From DATJPD01 sp036394195 (lineage in GTDB: Bacteria > Pseudomonadota > Alphaproteobacteria > CACIAM-22H2): a stretch of DNA of 6,571 bases. Below are positions 1-5,734 of the stretch, one piece after another (the stretch's first letter is position 1; every line of letters starts with the position of its first letter). Position numbers and translations under genes: made by a program. The stretch covers positions 1 to 6,571 of the forward strand of contig DASWFO010000341.1 of the NCBI GenBank assembly GCA_036394195.1. Direction: 5' to 3'. Under the pieces are notes generated by a model. That model saw only the letters and a list, made by a program, of their open reading frames with translations. It did no database searches and had not been told where the DNA came from.

Positions 1-174
1 CGCGAGACGCGTACGACGCTGTACGAGCGCGACCGCCTGCCGCCGGGGGCGCGGCTCGACGGGCCGGCGATCGTCGAGCAGTTCGACGCCACGACGGTGG
101 TCCCGCCGGGTTGGTCGGCGGCGGTCGACCGGTTCCACAACCTCATTCTTACCCGGAAAACCCGCCATGGCTGA
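1..174 (+). CDS. hyuA: Hydantoinase/oxoprolinase A subunit, C-terminal end (partial, 5' end outside window)
   Basis: The window opens inside this gene; 57 codons remain before TGA at 172-174. Residues 21-38 of the fragment (GPAIVEQFDATTVVPPGW) are the hallmark C-terminal stretch of HyuA/oxoprolinase-A proteins, which usually reads GPAIIEQ-D-TTVVPPGW. It is followed by the usual short tail, here VDRFHNLIL. In this family the A subunit has an actin-like ATPase fold and works with HyuB in ATP-dependent hydrolysis of cyclic amides (hydantoins, 5-oxoproline, lactams) or in carboxylation of ketones. The ATP-binding part lies upstream of the window, so completeness cannot be judged. The stop overlaps the hyuB start by 8 nt (167-174), which supports co-translation of a two-subunit enzyme. 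Family identity is clear; the substrate is unknown. Confidence 0.88.
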   Translation, partial: RETRTTLYERDRLPPGARLDGPAIVEQFDATTVVPPGWSAAVDRFHNLILTRKTRHG

Positions 175-1903
175 CGCCGCTTCCGCGACCACTGCCAGGC
201 GCAAGGCCACGCGGCGGACCGCTTCGCTCGATCCGGTGACGGTGCAGATCATCCGCAACAAGGTGGCGAGCCTTGTCGACGAGATGCACTACCACTTCTA
301 CCGCTCCGGCTATTCGACCATCATCCGCGAGTCGCGCGACTTCAGTTGCGTGATCCTCGACGCGACCGGGCGGCTGATCACGCCGCCGCCAATGTTCTTC
401 CACGCGCCCGTCTACCGGCATTTTTGCGGACGCATCCTGGAGCTCTACAAGGCGTCCGACATCCGCGACGGCGACGTGTTCGTCTCCAACCACCCCTACG
501 AAGCCGGCGTGCCGCATCTCTCCGACATGGGCTTCGTGGCGCCGATCTTCGCCGCCGGGCGGCTGATCGGGTTCAGCGGCTCGCTGGCCCACAAAGCCGA
601 TATCGGCGGCACCAACCCCGGCAGCACCTCCGCCAACGCGACCGAGATGTTTCACGAAGGGCTGTTGCTGCCGCCGGTGAAGATCTGCAGCGGTGGCGCC
701 TACGATCACGACCTGGAGCGAGTCATCCTGACCAATAGCCGGCAGCCCGACCTGGTGCGCGGCGACATCCGGGCACAGATCGCCGCGACGCGCATGGGAG
801 CCGTGCGCATGGCCGAGCTCGGCCGGCGGTTTGGTGCCGACACGATCACCGCGGCCTTTGCGGCCATCCTCCGCGGCACCGCCGACGAGCTGGCCGCCGC
901 CCTGAAAGCGCTGCCGGACGGCACCGCGTCGGCGGTGGGATACATGGACGACGACGGTGTCGATCTCGACAAGCCGGTCAAGTTCGCGGTGACCATCTCC
1001 GTGAGCAAGGGCGACATCGCGTTCGATTTCAGCGACAGCGGGCCGCAGGCGCGCGGGCCGGTGAATCTGCGGCCTTCGATGGTCGAGGCGTGCGTCTTCT
1101 ACTCGCTGATCGGAGCCCTCGGCCCGGATTTGCGCTTCAACGACGGCATGCGCGACGTGGTGAAATTCCGCTTCGCGCCGCGCACGGTGACGAACGCGGC
1201 ACCCCCAGCGCCGGTGTCGAGCTATCAGAAGGCGAACCTGAAGCTGGTCGACGTGATCCTCGAGGCACTGGCCCGCTTCAGGCCCGAGCGCGGCATCGCC
1301 GGCTCCGGCTCGTCAGGCTCGCTGCTGATCAACTGGCAGGGCGGCGGACGGCCCGGCCACTCGACCCTGCAATACGAGATATTCGCCTCGGCCTATGGCG
1401 GCGGGCGCGGCCACGACGGCACGTCGATGGTGGCGACGCACCTGTCCAACCTGCACATCACGCCGATCGAGATCCTCGAATCGGAATTTCCGTGCCGCAT
1501 CACCGAGTTCACCTTCATCCCGGATTCCGGCGGCGCAGGTACCTATCGCGGCGGGCTCGGCTTTCGCCGCCGCTATCACCTGCTCCAGGACGCGACGGTG
1601 GTGCGGCGCTACGACCGGGCGAAATTCCCGGCGACCGGCATCGAGGGCGGCCGCGACGGGCGGCCGAGCCGCTTCGTGCTCGTGCGCGCCGACGGCAGCG
1701 AGCGGGAGGCCCCGTCGTCCGGGCGCTTCGAGCTCAAGGCGGGCGAAGGATTCTATCTCGAGAAGGCCGGCGGCGGCGGCTACGGGCCGCCGCAGCTGCG
1801 CCATCGGGCGGCGACCCTGCGCGACCTCGCCGAAGGCTATGTGACGGAACAGGCAGCGGGCCGCGACTATGACACCGCTGCGGACAAGAAGGAAACACGA
1901 TGA
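167..1903 (+). CDS. hyuB: Hydantoinase B/oxoprolinase family protein (HyuB), complete
   Basis: This 578-aa protein has the family's usual length (about 520-600 aa) and is the partner of HyuA in an ATP-dependent cyclic-amide hydrolase or acetone/acetophenone-carboxylase-like enzyme, probably cytoplasmic. A family-typical core begins at residue 22 (DPVTVQIIRNK), after a 20-residue Ala/Thr/Arg-rich head. RESRDFSCVILDATGRL lies at 54-70 and the His/Asp-rich block NHPYEAGVPHLSDM at 108-121. AHKADIGGTNPGS at 141-153 leads into EMFHEGLLLPPVK. The C-terminal part has the Gly-rich GGGRGHDGTS at 411-420, DSGGAGTYRGGLGFRRR at 453-469 and GGGGYGPP at 535-542. H117, H142 and D145 are family-conserved and probably belong to the metal/active site (inference). 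The start at 167 has only a weak upstream GGAAAA, which fits coupling to hyuA. The 3' end overlaps the SDR start in an ATGA (1900-1903). NHPY replaces the commoner NDPY. The reaction cannot be assigned. Confidence 0.93.
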   Translation: MADAASATTARRKATRRTASLDPVTVQIIRNKVASLVDEMHYHFYRSGYSTIIRESRDFSCVILDATGRLITPPPMFFHAPVYRHFCGRILELYKASDIRDGDVFVSNHPYEAGVPHLSDMGFVAPIFAAGRLIGFSGSLAHKADIGGTNPGSTSANATEMFHEGLLLPPVKICSGGAYDHDLERVILTNSRQPDLVRGDIRAQIAATRMGAVRMAELGRRFGADTITAAFAAILRGTADELAAALKALPDGTASAVGYMDDDGVDLDKPVKFAVTISVSKGDIAFDFSDSGPQARGPVNLRPSMVEACVFYSLIGALGPDLRFNDGMRDVVKFRFAPRTVTNAAPPAPVSSYQKANLKLVDVILEALARFRPERGIAGSGSSGSLLINWQGGGRPGHSTLQYEIFASAYGGGRGHDGTSMVATHLSNLHITPIEILESEFPCRITEFTFIPDSGGAGTYRGGLGFRRRYHLLQDATVVRRYDRAKFPATGIEGGRDGRPSRFVLVRADGSEREAPSSGRFELKAGEGFYLEKAGGGGYGPPQLRHRAATLRDLAEGYVTEQAAGRDYDTAADKKETR

Positions 1904-2646
1904 AGCTGAAGAATCAGGTGGCCATCGTCACCGGGGCCGGCCGCAATATCGGCGAGTCCGTCGCCACCTTGCTGGCCGGCGAAGGAGCGAAGATCGCCGT
2001 CGTCGACCTCGACCGCGCCCGCGGCGAGAAGGTGGCCGGCGAGATCTCGGACGCGGGCGGCGAGGCCACCTATTTCGCCGCCGACGTGTCGAAGGGCGCC
2101 GATGTCGAGGCGCTGGTGCAGGCGGTGGTCGGCCGCTTCGGCCGCGTCGACATCCTGGTCAACAACGTCGCGATCTCCGACAACAAGTCGATCCTCGAGA
2201 TCACCGAGGCCGAATGGGACCGCGTCATCACGGTAACCCTGAAATCGCAGTTCCTGATGGCGAAGCACGTCGCCCACCAGATGATCGCGCAAGGCTCGGG
2301 CGGCAAGATCGTCAATCTCGGCTCGACGTCGGGATTCCGCGGCCGCGGCCGCGCCGTCGCCTACTCCGCCGCCAAGGGCGGGGTGCGCAACCTGACGCGC
2401 GCGCTGGCGGTGCAGCTGGCGCCACACAACATCCGGGTCAACCAGATCTCGCCGAACAAGACCGGCTCGCCGGTCGGCAGGGACGAGTTCGACCAGACGC
2501 GGCCGATCACCAACCTGGTCAAGCGCCCGGGCCAGCCGATGGAGACCGCGCGCGCCGTGCTGTTCCTGTGCTCGGACGACTCCTCGTTCATCTTCGGCGA
2601 GAACATCTTCGTCGACGGCGGCGTCATGGCGATGGAAGTGCCGTAG
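1900..2646 (+). CDS. Short-chain dehydrogenase/reductase (SDR) with divergent motifs
   Basis: This 248-aa protein has the length of a classical SDR, a single-domain Rossmann NAD(P)-dependent alcohol/ketone oxidoreductase of the cytoplasm. Visible motifs are TGAGRNIG at 11-18, D36 at the end of beta-strand 2 (favours NAD(H)), AADVS with D62 for adenine contact, NNVA at 88-91, S142, YSAAK with Y155 and K159, and the C-terminal VDGG at 238-241. S142, Y155 and K159 have the normal 13/4 spacing, so the protein should be catalytic. Five motif positions depart from consensus: N16 instead of Gly in TGxxxGxG, NNVA instead of NNAG, T113 where the tetrad Asn normally sits, and SPNKTG (184-189) instead of the usual PG-x-(I/V)-x-T. 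It starts inside hyuB through an ATGA overlap, with AAGGAA at 1889-1894 as ribosome-binding site. It therefore probably oxidises or reduces a product or substrate of HyuAB. The specific reaction is not identifiable; a FabG role is unlikely given the context. Confidence 0.93.
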   Translation: MKLKNQVAIVTGAGRNIGESVATLLAGEGAKIAVVDLDRARGEKVAGEISDAGGEATYFAADVSKGADVEALVQAVVGRFGRVDILVNNVAISDNKSILEITEAEWDRVITVTLKSQFLMAKHVAHQMIAQGSGGKIVNLGSTSGFRGRGRAVAYSAAKGGVRNLTRALAVQLAPHNIRVNQISPNKTGSPVGRDEFDQTRPITNLVKRPGQPMETARAVLFLCSDDSSFIFGENIFVDGGVMAMEVP

Positions 2647-2660
2647 GCGCTGGGGCCTGG

Positions 2661-2781
2661 GGCTCACCCCCACCCCATCCCTCCCCCCGATCCTGAAAAG
2701 AATTGGCTCGGGGGAGGGGGTGAGAAGCACCGGCGAGTTCCCTCCCCCCTTGCGGGGGAGGGTTAGGGTGGGGGGTGCGAG
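2661..2781. repeat. Palindromic G/C-run intergenic repeat between convergent genes
   Basis: The gap between the SDR stop and the minus-strand stop at 2782 is almost entirely an imperfect palindrome. The left arm 2663-2688 (CTCA then C-runs broken by A, AT, T) matches the reverse complement of the right arm 2754-2781, with small indels. Inside it the left arm can also pair with 2709-2724: CTCACCCCC 2663-2671 with GGGGGTGAG 2716-2724, and TCCCCC-G 2682-2689 with C-GGGGGA 2709-2715, leaving a 10-nt bulge. A second, perfect hairpin lies at 2740-2762. From memory, CCCTCCCC/GGGGAGGG palindromes of this type recur in intergenic regions of Bradyrhizobium-like alphaproteobacteria, much as REP elements do elsewhere. 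I could not search for other copies. The remaining bases (2647-2660) hold nothing I recognise. Confidence 0.8.
2740..2762. terminator. Candidate bidirectional terminator hairpin, no T-tract
   Basis: A perfect 9-bp GC stem (CCCTCCCCC 2740-2748 with GGGGGAGGG 2754-2762) surrounds a 5-nt loop CTTGC. It sits between two converging genes, 94 nt after the SDR stop on the plus strand and 20 nt after the binding-protein stop on the minus strand, where a shared terminator would be useful. No run of T follows on either strand, so it is not a standard intrinsic terminator. A transcript-stabilising or Rho-assisted role is equally possible, and it may simply be the core of the surrounding repeat. Confidence 0.4.
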
Positions 2782-3777
2782 TCACCGCCTCCCGTATTTC
2801 TGTTCCAACGCGGTGAACACGCCCTGCTTCTTCAGGTCCTCGAGGATGCCGGTGTCGACATAGTCGTCCGGGTTGGTGCTGTTCAGCCGCACACCCGCGG
2901 TCTTCATCTGTGCGATCACGTTGTCGGCCCCGGCGCGCAACGGCTCGCCGGTGACCGGCAGCTGCTTTTTGAAATCATCGTAGCCAATGGCCAGCACCTT
3001 CGGATCGTTGACCTTGGTCTCGCGGGCGAGCACCGCCTTGGCCGCCGCCTCGTCCGTCAGGGCTGCGTAGCCGCCCTCGATCGTCGCCTTGACGAAGCGC
3101 GTCAGCAGCGGGCGCCGGGCGGCGATATCGGCGCGCCGGACCACGATGCCGCTGAACAGCCACGGGATGTTCTCGGTCACGAGGTCGACCATGACATTGA
3201 TGCCCTGCTCGCGCGCGGTGCTCGACACCGGCTCGTTGAGGGCGGTCGCCTTGATCTCGCCCGACGTCAGCGCCTCCAGCCGCCGCACCGCCCCGCCGTA
3301 TTCCCTGAGCGTCACGTCCCCGCGCGTCAGCCCGAGCCGCTGAAGCGCGAGCGTCACCGTCGCGTCGCTCTCCGACCCGAAGGTCGACACGCCGACGACG
3401 CCGCCTTTCAGGTCGGCTGCGGTCCTGACTGCGGGGGCCGAGAAGAACGTGAAGCGAATGATGTTGCTCAAGGACTCGACGAACCGAAGGTCGCCGCCCT
3501 CCTGATTGCGCGCGACCACCGACGACAGGCCGACATGCATTGCCTGGATGTTGCCGGCCTGAAGCTCGCGCGATCCGCGGCTGCCGCCGCTCATGTTGAT
3601 GATCTCGACGGCGAGGTCTTCCGCCTTGTAAAGGCCGCGCGCCTCGGCCATCCACAGCGGCAGCACCGTGTTCACGGGATCGGAAATCCCGACGTTGAAG
3701 GCCACCGGCTCAGCGGCAAGTCCCGGCAGGGCGCCCACCGAGATCAGCGCGGCCAGCACACTCAGCATCCATCGCAT
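2782..3777 (-). CDS. Exported ABC-type solute-binding protein, NMT1/SsuA/TauA-like
   Basis: This 331-aa protein is probably periplasmic: residues 1-22 form a signal peptide (MRW, hydrophobic MLSVLAALISVGALPGL, cleavage near LAA-EP). The mature part has the layout of the NMT1/THI5-like binding fold. LPLWMAEARGLYKAEDL at 39-55 matches the usual LPLW-A-x-x-GL(Y/F)K-x-x-GL stretch. AGNIQAMHVG lies at 74-83, ADLKGGVVGVSTFGSESD at 121-138 near the lobe boundary, and ALNEP at 179-183. Such proteins deliver sulfonates, nitriles, pyrimidine precursors or aromatic acids to an ABC permease and ATPase; none is in the window. The start at 3777 is supported by AGGGAGGA (3785-3792, minus strand) 7 nt upstream. 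It follows the dehydrogenase gene by 33 nt and probably shares its transcript. The ligand is unknown. Confidence 0.88.
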   Translation of the reverse strand: MRWMLSVLAALISVGALPGLAAEPVAFNVGISDPVNTVLPLWMAEARGLYKAEDLAVEIINMSGGSRGSRELQAGNIQAMHVGLSSVVARNQEGGDLRFVESLSNIIRFTFFSAPAVRTAADLKGGVVGVSTFGSESDATVTLALQRLGLTRGDVTLREYGGAVRRLEALTSGEIKATALNEPVSSTAREQGINVMVDLVTENIPWLFSGIVVRRADIAARRPLLTRFVKATIEGGYAALTDEAAAKAVLARETKVNDPKVLAIGYDDFKKQLPVTGEPLRAGADNVIAQMKTAGVRLNSTNPDDYVDTGILEDLKKQGVFTALEQKYGRR

Positions 3778-3810
3778 GCTCAGGTCCTCCCTCTGTCTTG
3801 TCGTTCTGCG

Positions 3811-4659
3811 TCACGCCGGCTTGCGCCCCGTCCACGGCGGCGGGTTCGCCGCCTTGATCCGCCGCGCCTCCTTGACCATCTCGCGCACGGCACCGGTCAG
3901 GGGCAGCGACAGACCGGCCTGGTCGGTCATCTTGGCGACGATCTGCATGTCCTTCAGCGCCCAGGTGAAGCTGGTCTGATCCCAATCCTCGAGCGCCTGC
4001 GACTTGGCGGAGCTCACCATCAAGGCATCGCGCAGTTTCGCGAGGTCCATCCCCGCACTTTCCGCCAGCCGGCCGGCTTCGATCAGGCCGATGCTGGTCA
4101 CCCACAGCAGGAGATTATTGATCGCCTTGCCGGCCTGCCCGTGACCGACCTCGCCCAAATGCGCCACGTCGGAGCAAAACGTGCCATAGATCGGCCGGGC
4201 GCGCGCGACGACCTCGGCCGTACCGCCGAACAGCGCCAGCAGCTTGCCCTCATCGGCATACCAGCGGCCGCGGCAGATCGGCGCATCCAGCACCTCGATC
4301 CGCTTCTCGCGCGCTAGCACCGCGAGCGCCTTCACGGTGTCGGGGGCGGCGGTCGAGGAGATCGCGATGACCGCGCCGGCACTCAACGTCGCGAGCAGGC
4401 CGTCGGGGCCCAGCACGACCTGGTTCACCTCGTCATCGTAGCCGACGCCGACGATGACGAAGCTCGCGGCCTTGCCGACGGCCGCCGGCGTCTCGGCCGC
4501 GGCCCCGCCCATCTGCCGCGCCTTATCCAGCTGTATCGAGGCCGTGTCGCAGACGGTCACGGCGTAACCGGCCTTTTTGAGGTGCTTCAGCATGGCGAGC
4601 CCCATGCGCCCGACGCCGACGATGCCGATATGCTCTTTCGCTGACGTGCTGTCCGACAT
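3811..4659 (-). CDS. Beta-hydroxyacid dehydrogenase family protein (3-hydroxyisobutyrate dehydrogenase-like)
   Basis: This 282-aa NAD(P)-dependent oxidoreductase is close to the usual 285-300 aa of the 6-phosphogluconate/3-hydroxyisobutyrate dehydrogenase family. The N-terminal Rossmann domain starts HIGIVGVGRMG, with the dinucleotide motif GVGRMG at 15-20. The substrate loop is at 125-140, the catalytic segment GHGQAGKAINN at 172-182 carries K178 and N182, and the C-terminal helical domain has F231 and KD at 236-237. The family reduces or oxidises 3-hydroxy acids such as 3-hydroxyisobutyrate or tartronate semialdehyde. The substrate loop is atypical: DAPICRG replaces DAPVSGG and Tyr134 stands at a usual Gly, so the substrate is probably non-standard. 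The start at 4659 is chosen because GGGGAGGA precedes it and the family's N-terminus begins there; the open frame runs on to 5748, but that part is antisense to another gene. It is followed by the NMT1-like binding-protein gene. Confidence 0.92.
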   Translation of the reverse strand: MSDSTSAKEHIGIVGVGRMGLAMLKHLKKAGYAVTVCDTASIQLDKARQMGGAAAETPAAVGKAASFVIVGVGYDDEVNQVVLGPDGLLATLSAGAVIAISSTAAPDTVKALAVLAREKRIEVLDAPICRGRWYADEGKLLALFGGTAEVVARARPIYGTFCSDVAHLGEVGHGQAGKAINNLLLWVTSIGLIEAGRLAESAGMDLAKLRDALMVSSAKSQALEDWDQTSFTWALKDMQIVAKMTDQAGLSLPLTGAVREMVKEARRIKAANPPPWTGRKPA

Positions 4660-4661
4660 GG

Positions 4662-4669
4662 TCCTCCCC
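4662..4669 (-). promoter_or_regulatory. Ribosome-binding site fixing the dehydrogenase start
   Basis: On the minus strand GGGGAGGA lies 2 nt before ATG 4659, so the GGAG core is about 4-5 nt away. It decides the start, because the same frame stays open for more than 1 kb upstream as antisense of the neighbouring gene. Confidence 0.7.
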
Positions 4670-4687
4670 GTCTTGCGGCACTTGCGA

Positions 4688-4717
4688 TTGGCCAAAGCCG
4701 CCGAGGAACGATAACAT
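4688..4717 (+). promoter_or_regulatory. Candidate weak promoter in the divergent gap
   Basis: The gap between the two divergent operons must hold promoters for both. On the plus strand TTGGCC (4688-4693) and TAACAT (4712-4717) are separated by 18 nt, each matching 4 of 6 consensus positions, with a predicted start near 4724 and a leader of about 40 nt. The 8-bp palindrome TTGGCCAA (4688-4695) overlaps the -35 box and could be an operator half or coincidence. I found no convincing -10/-35 pair for the minus strand. The evidence is position plus weak matches only. Confidence 0.28.
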
Positions 4718-4754
4718 TGCGACCGGCGAAAGGTGAGCGGAAGAACGGGCGAAC

Positions 4755-4761
4755 GGGGAGG
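4755..4761 (+). promoter_or_regulatory. Ribosome-binding site supporting the start at 4765
   Basis: GGGGAGG lies 3 nt before ATG 4765. It favours this start over the in-frame TTG at 4717, which would add 16 charged residues in front of the signal peptide. The spacing is short but workable. Confidence 0.6.
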
Positions 4762-4764
4762 CGC

Positions 4765-5724
4765 ATGAGAGCGGCGGTCGGAATGTTGTTTGCGGCGGCG
4801 CTGGCGCTCGCTCTCCCGGCCGGGGCGCAGGAGTACCCGACCAAGCCGATCAAGATCGTCGTCCCCTCGCCGCCCGGCGCCACGACCGATGCGCTGGCGC
4901 GGATCATCGCCGACAAGCTGCAGAAGAAATGGGGCCAGCCGATCATTATCGACGACCGTGGCGGGGCCGGCGGCAATATCGGCGGCGAGGAGGCCGCGAA
5001 AGCGGCACCGGACGGCTACACGCTTCTGTTCTCCTATCCGGCACCGTTGGTGGTCAACAAGAGCCTCTACGCCAAGCTCGCGTACGACCCGGACGCGTTC
5101 GAGCCGATCGGACTGGCCGCGATCGTGCCGCTGGTGCTGGTGGTGCATCCCAGCGTGGACGCGCGGAGCGTCCGGGACCTGATCGCGTTCGCCAAGGCCC
5201 ATCCCAACAAGCTGAACTACGCCTCGCAGGGCTACGGCACCACCGGGCATCTGGCCGCCGAGCTGTTCAAATCGATGGCCCACATCGAGATCGTCCACGT
5301 GCCGTACAAGGGCAGCGCCCCCGCCCTCACCGATCTGCTCGGCGGCCAGGTCCAGATGATGTTCATCGAGCTCTCGACCGTGCTGTCGAACATCAACGCC
5401 GGCGCGTTGCGTGCGCTGGCGGTCGGCAGCGAGCACCGCAACCACTTCCTTCCCGATATCCCCGCCGTCTCCGAAGTGCTGCCGAACTTCGCGGCCTCGA
5501 CATGGTTCGGCATGGTGGCGCCGGCGCACACGCCGCAAGCCATTGTCGACCGGCTGTCCGCCGCGATGGCCGACGCCATTCGCGAGCCTGACGCCGCCCA
5601 ACGGCTGACGGACATGAGCGCCGACCCGGTCGGCGGCACCCCGGCCGACATGCGGTCGTTCCTCCGGCGCGAGCGCGACCGCTGGGGCGGCGTGATCCGC
5701 GCCACCGGGGCAAAAGCGGAGTAA
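4765..5724 (+). CDS. Tripartite tricarboxylate transporter receptor, TctC/Bug family
   Basis: This 319-aa periplasmic solute receptor matches the usual 320-330 aa. A signal peptide spans about 1-21 (MRAAVGMLFAAALALALPAGA, then QEYP). The mature N-terminus YPTKPIKIVVPSPPG (24-38) is the family signature, followed by RGGAGGNIGGEEAAKAAPDGYTLL (65-88), QGYGTTGHLAAELF (155-168) and VPYKGSAPALTDLLGG (179-194). Bug proteins bind mono-, di- or tricarboxylates, amino acids or nicotinate-like compounds and feed TctA/TctB membrane partners, which are absent here; orphan receptors are common in this family. Small departures include PSPPGAT instead of PFPPGG and FIE at 200-202 in place of a usual Asp in the ligand region. 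The ligand is unknown. It is divergent from the dehydrogenase/binding-protein pair and only 10 nt ahead of the hydroxyacid dehydrogenase, so it is probably co-transcribed with the latter. Confidence 0.93.
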   Translation: MRAAVGMLFAAALALALPAGAQEYPTKPIKIVVPSPPGATTDALARIIADKLQKKWGQPIIIDDRGGAGGNIGGEEAAKAAPDGYTLLFSYPAPLVVNKSLYAKLAYDPDAFEPIGLAAIVPLVLVVHPSVDARSVRDLIAFAKAHPNKLNYASQGYGTTGHLAAELFKSMAHIEIVHVPYKGSAPALTDLLGGQVQMMFIELSTVLSNINAGALRALAVGSEHRNHFLPDIPAVSEVLPNFAASTWFGMVAPAHTPQAIVDRLSAAMADAIREPDAAQRLTDMSADPVGGTPADMRSFLRRERDRWGGVIRATGAKAE

Positions 5725-5734
5725 CAACGGGATC

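Noticed and set aside
1900..2646. Assignment of the SDR as FabG (fatty acid synthesis)
   Set aside because: The motifs NNVA, T113 and PN differ from FabG, and the gene is coupled to hyuAB, not to fatty-acid genes.
1869..2696. Plus-strand frame of 275 codons overlapping the SDR in another frame
   Set aside because: It is almost entirely Arg/Gly/Asp/Pro and matches no family; it is a frame shadow of the SDR.
1867..2730. Long minus-strand open frame of 287 codons opposite the SDR
   Set aside because: It is antisense to a clear SDR gene, with His/Asp/Arg/Val-rich composition typical of reverse-strand readings of GC-rich genes, and no motifs.
2661..2781. CRISPR-like or tandem repeat in the G/C-run region
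   Set aside because: The copies are inverted, not direct, with no regular spacers; a palindromic intergenic repeat explains it.
3811..4659. Naming the gene mmsB or garR
   Set aside because: The substrate loop departs from DAPVSGG and the context lacks valine- or glycerate-pathway genes, so only a family-level call is safe.
4717..4764. TTG start giving a 335-aa receptor
   Set aside because: It would put 16 mostly charged residues before the signal peptide and lacks a good ribosome-binding site; ATG 4765 has GGGGAGG just upstream.
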